Shown here piece by piece: positions 19,661-25,744 of a stretch of DNA of 25,744 nt. The number at the start of each line of letters is the position of its first letter. Within the stretch, counting starts at the first letter, position 1. The stretch is taken from contig JAHLWZ010001045.1 of assembly GCA_020536535.1 (NCBI GenBank), positions 1-25,744 of the forward strand, given 5' to 3'. Made by a program: the position numbers and the translations under genes. Source of the stretch: Pelomyxa schiedti (taxonomy: Eukaryota; Evosea; Pelobiontida; Pelomyxidae). Below the pieces are notes generated by a model, which was not told where the DNA came from, searched no databases, and worked only from the letters and a program-made list of their open reading frames with translations.

Positions 19661-22057
19661 GGCGAGCAGGAGAATCTGCAATCGGAACCGCAGTTGCAAC
19701 TGGGTCCGTTTTGAACAATTACTTTTGGTTTTTTTAAATTGTTTTCATAGGGGCGAGTTCGCAGGAGAACCAGGGGATACTAGGTGATGCTCCGTTGTTT
19801 TGGTTCCCTAAGCACGGTTTCATATGTGAAGGTTACAATTCTCTTCCTCATTCCCTCCACCGACATGTTTCGAGGTAGGTGTATCTTAGTGTCTGACTTC
19901 AGTCCAAACATTGAAGGTTAAAAAAAAAATGCTTTTAATCTAATAAAGTCACCCAAAATTAGGAAAAGCTGTTCTCTCTGCCCATTTTTTCACCTTCTAT
20001 TCCAATAGAAATACTAACATCACTACGGTACTACCATCCCTATGATACTCTTCTCACGGATGAGCAGTTCACTTTTTCATTGCGGACTTTTTCTGAAACT
20101 CTTTGTGAAGACAATACTGTTACTTATCCACTTGTTGTCATTGTCATCACTACTCCCACAAATAAGGTTAACTTCAATATGTACATCGCTTCTGGAATTG
20201 AATTTCATCAGTACAAACTTCATATTGACCGCCAGTTTGTTGATAGAATGCGAAGATACCGTGAGTTAGCTCTTCAAAGGCTGAACAATGAATCCAACAA
20301 TTAGTACTTATCAACTTTTTGAATATATTGATTGACTTTTTTTTTTCATGAAGTGATTTCATGGTGTCACATAGTTGTGGAAATAGCCATCAAGTTACAT
20401 CCTGTTACTTTTACTTAAATTAAGCTCACTGAACTGCTTTAGACAGTATGGTATAACGACGCTCTTGCTGCTGAGGACCCACAAGAAACCGTCATGTGGA
20501 ACGTATATTTTTCAAAGTGGGGAACCGGCCCCGACATGATAAAGACGGGATTTTTATGCGAAATGGTGCACTTTGGGGTTCCAAATTCCCTTAGGTGGTT
20601 TGGATTTCGCTCCTTGCCAATTTAATAATATTTATCCAGGAGCAAAATGTGGCAAATCCTCAGTGGTGCACTCTATTTGAGAGAATACTGGCCCCCTACA
20701 AGAACACCCCCTTCTGAAAGGACGTTAACTGAGATCAATCTTGTAGAAAACCATATTTACGAACACTTGCTCACTCACAAAAGGATATTGGTAGAACAAT
20801 GCAAGATCACCCCTACTATCAAACAGAGCAAGCTAAGAATGATCTTCGGCAAGTTCTTGTTGACTATGCATCTGCGGACCCAGATATTGGTTACTGTCAG
20901 TCTATGGTATGAGTTTGGAAAAATAACCGACCCATATTTGAAACAGAATATTATTGCCTCTTTCTTCCTTCTCTTCATGACACCAGCGCAAACACTTCGC
21001 GTACTGTACGCTCTCACCGATCACATATTGCCGTCATACTACTCACGCAACATGAAGGGTACTGTTACTCAAATCACTTTCGTGTTTTAATTTTCCCAGG
21101 TGTGATTCTTGATCAAATGGGTATTTCTATGAACTGAGAGAGTTTTCATTAACTTCTTTCCTTAAAGTACTGTCCCACATTGTATCAGTAAAGTTGCCAA
21201 GACTCTATCAACACCTTACGGAAACTATACACATAACTATTCCCACGTTTGGCACGAAGTGGTTTCTTTGCCTCTTTATCACAACTCTCCCAAACAAAGT
21301 ACAAAGATCCATGTTTCCTAAGTTTTACTTATGGAATTAAGTTTGTGCTACGCGTTATTGATAGATTACTCTCTGACGGAGTTACCGCACTATTTAGTGC
21401 TGCGTTGTCTGTGCTAAAGCTACTGGAACCAACCCTACTCACTTCCGACGCGGACCACGTAATAAGTATGCTCGTAGATTGCATGGCACACCCGAGAAGC
21501 TCTTCTCCTTCTCCCTCTCCCTCCTTGCCACCCTCACCCCAGACACCTCCCGCAACAACATCATCACCAATTCCCATTGCCTCCTCTGGCGATGAAAGAG
21601 GTGAATTGTCATCCACACCCGTATCTGAACACACTCCCATGTCATCATCACCACTGGTACTACTCAACTTTCCACCAAGGCCCAAGCAACATGCACCGCA
21701 GCCATCCGGTTTTCCAACCAAATCAACAGCAACAACAGGTAGCAGCACCACCGCATCAACCAAACCCACCACTGTCAATGCCATAAATACCATATTCAGC
21801 TTCTCCACCAGCAAGAAGACCAGGAATCCACAGCCGGCAACAACCGGTACCACAACAACACACACAAACAAGCCACAACCACCACCAACACTTACCGATG
21901 TGTCTCCCAAATCATTCTTCCACCTCATGGACCAGTACATGGAGATAGCACCACTGATAGCACAACAGAGGGCCCTTCTGTCACAAGACCGTAAGTCCCC
22001 ATCCTTTCTCCTTTGCTTTCTCTCACTAACCACAACAACACAGCACTCTTCCTGTAA
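19283..22057 (+). CDS. TBC-domain Rab GTPase-activating protein
   Basis: Twelve exons join in phase: 19283-19703, 19751-19874, 19903-19916, 20009-20260, 20447-20594, 20640-20723, 20747-20906, 20947-21058, 21100-21120, 21168-21298, 21342-21990, 22044-22057, giving 709 aa. TBC proteins speed GTP hydrolysis by Rabs. The N-terminus is acidic and ends in a Glu-His repeat. Residues about 142-270 form a predicted globular region I cannot name (LFWFPKHGFICEGYNS, LVVIVITTPTNKVNF). The TBC domain spans about 285-530: HFGVPNSLR, MWQILSGA, then the arginine finger in QKDIGRT (R364) and the glutamine finger in GYCQSM (Q399), followed by TKWFLCLF and RLLSDGVTALF. Both catalytic fingers are present, so activity is expected. 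The C-terminal 150 residues are Ser/Thr/Pro-rich. Two introns are only 28 and 23 nt and one exon is 14 nt. Confidence 0.88.
19604..19663. repeat. GAGCAC hexanucleotide tandem repeat (Glu-His)
   Basis: Nine to ten perfect GAGCAC units inside exon 1 of the TBC gene, preceded by imperfect CCCAAGAGCATG-like units. The unit length keeps the frame and encodes poly(EH); the opposite strand gives an apparent Leu-Val run. Likely length-polymorphic. Confidence 0.85.
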
Positions 22058-22257
22058 CACATAGAAATACCTACCCCACCCAAAGAATGAAATCAAACAA
22101 TCACTATTATGATGAAAAGGACATGGCTGCGTTGCCCGGCATTGCCTTTCGCCATCATCTTCGATGATGGCATCTTCCACGAAAAAATGACATCACCAAA
22201 TCGGCATCGGTTCCCAAACATCAACCGAAGAAAGGACAACCAAAAAGGAACAACGCA

Positions 22258-24066
22258 ATGCGGCCGACCAAGTCGCGCACGCGCACCACTCTCCACGCCC
22301 ACGACGCTGCAGCAGCGCTTATAGCTGCGCTCTGTTGGCTTTCTTCCCTGTGCCATTGTGGGATCCCGGCGCCACTGACCCTGTCGATGTCCGTGCTGCC
22401 GTCCGCGACCGGGGGATTCCTCGTCCCGCACGCGATGGCGTCGTCCATGTCGCCGCAGTCACTATCACAGCTCGATGATCAGGTCACATCGGGCCGGGCC
22501 CTGGCTCGATCTCTGGGTTGGTGCTGCGGCGATGGCGATGGTGATGCGGAGATGGACGCGGCCGCGTGGGGCGGTTATGGGAACATATCATGCTTGGGTG
22601 GTGATGGCGATTCACTGAATGTGGATGGGTCCAATAGACTGGTGCCGAGGATCATACATCAGATAAATATTAAAAAAGCTGCGGGGGACCCTTATATCCC
22701 TGAAAATTTTTTGGCATATACTCAGGCTTGGAAAGACCTCAACCCTGGTGAGATATCATCATATATTATCAGTAGAGTAAACTCTAAATCACAGCATAGA
22801 TTATGTTTACCTGCTGTGGGATGGCGAAAACCTGGAAGAAATGGTGTATCGGCTTTACCCTGAACTGTACAACCTATACCTGGCTATTGACGCCAACGTG
22901 ATGCGAGCTGACGCGGCTCGCCTCATGCTACTCTACGCCTATGGGGGAATTTACGCCGATTTGGACTATGAACTACTTATGCCGGCTGATTCATTTCTGC
23001 CGGTGTTGAAAGGTAATAATAGTTACCAGCCTTCTTTTGGGGCTGCGAAGTCTGCTCCCATTACAAACTTCTTGATGGTGGCTGCTACAAGAAGTCCTTT
23101 TGTTGGATTAATGCTCTCGGACTTGGAGAACAGCTTTTATACAAACAGGAACTCATACTCTTACCATGACAGGGTTCTTGATACATTTGGTACGGGATTT
23201 ACTTCACGGCACGCATTGGCACACCCCAATGCATACTGTACTTTTCCAGCGGAATTATTCAATCCAATAGACTTTTGCGGTGTGCACACGGGAAATACAA
23301 ATCCGTCTGGAATCCACCACTATGCTTTGACTTGGGGTGACCTCTCCTGTTCATTGAACTTCCTCTTTAGATGTCACGCCAAAGAAGCTGAGGTGGCAGC
23401 GAAAGTAACAACTTCCGGACTTGTGGTTTCCTCCTTCTTTGCGGTTGCTGCAACTGTCTGGTACTTGCGAAACAGAAAGCAAGTAGGGATAACAGCAAAG
23501 TCTTTATCTCAACTCTCAATAGCAGCTCGCTGTACCCTAATAGCCGTTGCATATTCCTCACTGTCTCTAACAATGGGCTTATTGAACAGGCTGTTTCTTC
23601 TTCCTTTCTTCGAGAAATCAGTACCACAGATGTACTTCCTCTATCTTGCTTTTTGCCAGGTACTTCCCAATTCCATTTCCTTTTCTCTAATTATTGCATA
23701 AGCTCATTACAACTGTGGCATTTTTCTCAGTCTTCTTTGTTACGAAGGCCGTCGAGTTTCAAATAGAAAGAAGTACTCTTATTGAATGCGTTCCTTGCAG
23801 CCTTGCGTTTATTGGGATGATTGTTACCAGCTTTATGAGGCTTGTTTTCGCGGCTGTTTACTCAATAATAATTCTGGGAATATAGCCTTAAGTTCCTTCC
23901 ATCGACAACTATTTTCCTTTGGAAGTCCGGATCGTCTATGCTGACGGCGCTAGGGGACTGGCTCCTCTTTGGCCGAGTGATGAGTGTGCACATGTTCGCA
24001 AGTTTCCTCTTGATGGTTATCTATCACGTTCTCCCACTCTTCTTTCTCACCGGAATGACCAGATGA
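22258..24066 (+). CDS. GT32/OCH1-like glycosyltransferase with polytopic tail
   Basis: Four exons join in phase: 22258-22747, 22800-23659, 23703-23855, 23893-24066, giving 558 aa. The fold is that of the DXD sugar-transferase family of yeast OCH1 and other Golgi hexosyltransferases. Near the N-terminus a hydrophobic stretch (AAAALIAALCWLSSLC, about 18-33) can act as a signal anchor. The catalytic part has PRIIHQI (131-136), YLLWDGENLE, and the signature RADAARLMLLYAYGGIYADLDYE, with the DXD metal/nucleotide-sugar ligands at 217-219. From about residue 380 the sequence becomes hydrophobic, with about five membrane-type segments (SSFFAVAATVWYL, CTLIAVAYSSLSLTMGLL, FFSVFFVTKAV, AFIGMIVTSFMRLVF, FASFLLMVIYHVLPLLFL). 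This tail is unusual for the family. A Golgi location and a role in glycan elongation are inferred; donor and acceptor sugars cannot be told. Confidence 0.82.
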
Positions 24067-24614
24067 CGTCATGTTTCTTTTTCACCATGGGCTCTACTGG
24101 TTCAAGTGATTCCAAGAACTTGGTGTGGATCGCTGTTAATACAATGTGCACATCAATTTATGTGGTTAGTGATTCGCGTTCAATACATATTCCTCTTACC
24201 GAGACACACAGCTATCTTTCTCCCGCATCCTCACTAAGAGTTCTTCATGTTGGAGCTCTGTATTTATAATTAACCTCATATCCGCATCTATGCTGATGGT
24301 ATTTCTCACGTGCTTCGGCTCATTACTCAACTCTATTGACAGGTAAATGCGTTCCCCGTTCAATTCCATTTTCTTATCGGCTCTGTAGCACACTAACGGG
24401 ACACACACTTCTGAGATTATGCTTTGTTGCCAATTGCACATTCTCGTTCCTACTCTGTGTGTGTACAGTATATTTCCTCCGGGAAACATCGCCCACAACT
24501 CTCTGGTGTGCCTAAACATGCAGTACCAATTACATGCATTAATTATTAAATAATTGCTACTCAACTAATTATACCTATTAACCATAACTTGTGGCCACTA
24601 ACAAAACACATAGT
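24067..24614. other. Intergenic region without a recognisable gene
   Basis: About 550 bp with mixed composition. The longest open frame (minus, 24196-24564) has no coding character I can defend. Probably the 3' UTR of the glycosyltransferase gene plus the promoter of the small ORF that follows. Confidence 0.45.
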
Positions 24615-24803
24615 ATGGTGGGACAATTCAACAAGGTTGCAGTGAACCTGGTTACAGGCACAGGGCTCACGTCCTTTGGTGGATTCATGGGCTTCCTCAC
24701 AGGCCTGGCTGGTTCCCTGTTGTTTGTTGGTGGAAAACTCAACAATCAACATTTTCAAAAGAAAGAGCCATCCAAGCCAAACAAAGCCCCACAGTTACTG
24801 TAA
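24615..24803 (+). CDS. Small Gly-rich hydrophobic protein, hypothetical
   Basis: Sixty-two codons from ATG 24615 to TAA. Residues about 16-40 form one or two hydrophobic, Gly-rich stretches (TSFGGFMGFLTGLAG, SLLFVGG) with GxxxG-like spacing, and the C-terminus is Lys/Pro-rich and polar. It could be a single-pass or hairpin membrane protein. Codon choice looks like that of real genes here, but no family is recognised and no intron supports it. It converges on the minus-strand gene whose stop is about 36 bp away. Confidence 0.4.
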   Translation: MVGQFNKVAVNLVTGTGLTSFGGFMGFLTGLAGSLLFVGGKLNNQHFQKKEPSKPNKAPQLL

Positions 24804-24839
24804 TTATCACAATACATCCAATCAATTTTGAATTTTTAC

Positions 24840-25744
24840 TTACGGAACCACTTCTTCACACAGAAAAAAGAAGAGACATCCAAAGAGGCTTCCAACCAGA
24901 AAAGGTCACAGTGAGAACAGTCATCTGTGAGGAAGGGTCGACCACATCGAGGCGTGGGTCCAGCACATTCTTCACAACAAAGATAAACCCCAAATCAGCT
25001 GACACTTTGACCGGGTTGAAAGGACACTGCTCAGTCTCGTCACTACCTTCTTTCAGGAGGGTAACCAACGGCGGGGTGGCATGGGACATGCCACTGTAGT
25101 CCCAGATTGTTCCCAGTGCCTCGTGTTCAGTAGTTTTGGAAATGAAGATATGGGAATCACTGATTTGGTCCAACCAGGGCCTTCTGCTATAACTCTCATG
25201 CCTCCTGATTCTTCGGCCTCACACACCTGGGGATGGTCGCGGATCCCATGCACAATGAAGCAGAAGTGGTCTCCAGTTTTCTTGGTAATCGGAATTACCT
25301 TTATGAGCTCAAATCGGGGCTCACCAAGCACACATGCCCTGGAGCTCAGTACACACAGGGATCCTGCTGTGTATGTATTCTCCAGGTCAACCACAGATAA
25401 CAGCAGAGTGGTGCCTTCTCCTCTAGAAACAATAAGCAGTTCATCAGGCCTGTACTTGCTGAGTTTGGAGCAGTCCACCGTTTTGAAGGGGAGTGGAAAA
25501 CAGGTTCTTGTAACACCGCTGTACAAACACTCACTTCCTTGCCGCGTGACAGACCCAATGTTGTGCAGCAGAAGAAGCTTCGTTCCAGGGTGATTTCTGT
25601 CAGTTCCACACTGGGCGAGCCATCATATCTGGATCAATGGGCGGTGATTTTTTTTCCCGATCAAGTTCCTGTAAACGGCTCTGCCCCGTTTTTTTGGGCG
25701 GTGATCCAGTCAAAAAGCTGTCTAAAATCACTGCCCGGGGCGGT
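24840..25744 (-). CDS. Paralogue of the 9925-11115 protein, 5' end missing
   Basis: The gene runs off the right edge. Coding blocks on the minus strand: SVELTEITLERSFFCC (about 25550-25610), then CSKLSKYRPDELLIVSRGEG, LLLSVVDLENTY and a following strand (about 25250-25500), then ISDSHIFISKTTEHEALGTIWDY and downstream residues to a stop at 24856, or at 24840 if a 43-nt last intron is removed. Several blocks align in order with the plus-strand gene at 9925-11115 (DEAVVVS...VIDLGKTY; VSQLSSSLFCISK...EIWDC). The blocks lie in different frames; introns between them are expected, but I could not fix the junction near 25180-25240, so a frameshift or pseudogene is possible. Function unknown; a beta-propeller-like fold is a guess. 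Confidence 0.55.
25639..25744. repeat. Repeated GGGCGGTGAT element at the right edge
   Basis: GGGCGGTGAT occurs at 25639-25648 and 25696-25705, each next to a poly-T/poly-C run. A near-inverse copy (ATCACTGCCC) lies at 25728-25737 and GGGGCGGT ends the window. The block is noncoding-looking and may be an intron, a dispersed repeat, or part of a mobile element continuing beyond the edge. Confidence 0.5.

Noticed and set aside
19235-19718. Minus-strand Leu-Val repeat protein or Arg-Ala repeat protein
   Set aside because: Both come from reading the GAGCAC repeat of the TBC exon on the opposite strand.
21329-22180. 283-codon minus-strand open frame
   Set aside because: Antisense to the last TBC exons; only Val/Gly-rich shadow composition.
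1-25744. tRNA or rRNA genes, CRISPR arrays, insertion sequences, viral genes
   Set aside because: Scanned by eye on both strands; no cloverleaf with A and B boxes, regular spacer array, transposase, capsid or polymerase motif was recognised.

Overview
This is a gene-dense stretch of a nuclear protist genome. It is eukaryotic: almost every gene is split by GT..AG introns, most of them 40-70 nt with a CTAAC/CTAAT-like branch site. The gene content (Roco protein, SH2 protein with a STAT/Cbl-type EF-hand cassette, FG-GAP surface protein, TBC RabGAP, RMC1) suggests an amoebozoan. An archamoeba such as Pelomyxa or Mastigamoeba is my best guess, but that is inference. I saw no viral, organellar or bacterial segment, no tRNA or rRNA gene and no CRISPR array.

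Layout. 1-645 (+): 3' end of an EAPP-like gene. 760-4578 (-): membrane protein with a Ser-rich N-terminus, a hydrophobic pair and FG-GAP repeats, at least 15 introns. 4808-8687 (+): RMC1/Mic1 homologue, 12 exons, about 1128 aa. 8768-9876 (-): thymidylate kinase, 6 exons, 246 aa. 9925-11115 (+): uncharacterised family protein. 11252-11885 (-): fragmentary or decaying gene. 11886-12908: no secure gene, but a GC-rich island. 12909-14554 (-): ubiquitin-like + EF-hand-like + SH2 protein, 478 aa. 14802-about 19230 (-): LRR-Roc-COR-pseudokinase (Roco/LRRK-like). 19283-22057 (+): TBC-domain RabGAP, 12 exons, 709 aa. 22258-24066 (+): GT32/OCH1-like glycosyltransferase with a polytopic membrane tail. 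24615-24803 (+): small Gly-rich hydrophobic ORF. 24840-25744 (-): partial paralogue of the 9925-11115 protein.

Functional themes are endolysosomal traffic (RMC1 as a subunit of the Mon1-Ccz1 Rab7 exchange factor, and a RabGAP), signalling (Roco and SH2 proteins in tandem on the same strand), the cell surface and glycosylation (FG-GAP and GT32 proteins), and dTTP supply (thymidylate kinase). Nothing suggests an operon; neighbours are divergent, convergent or tandem with short spacers.

Exon models were built by hand from reading-frame continuity, splice dinucleotides and family motifs. Where I give exon borders the phases add up to an open frame. The weakest parts are the 5' ends of the FG-GAP and Roco genes, one COR intron, and the last gene.
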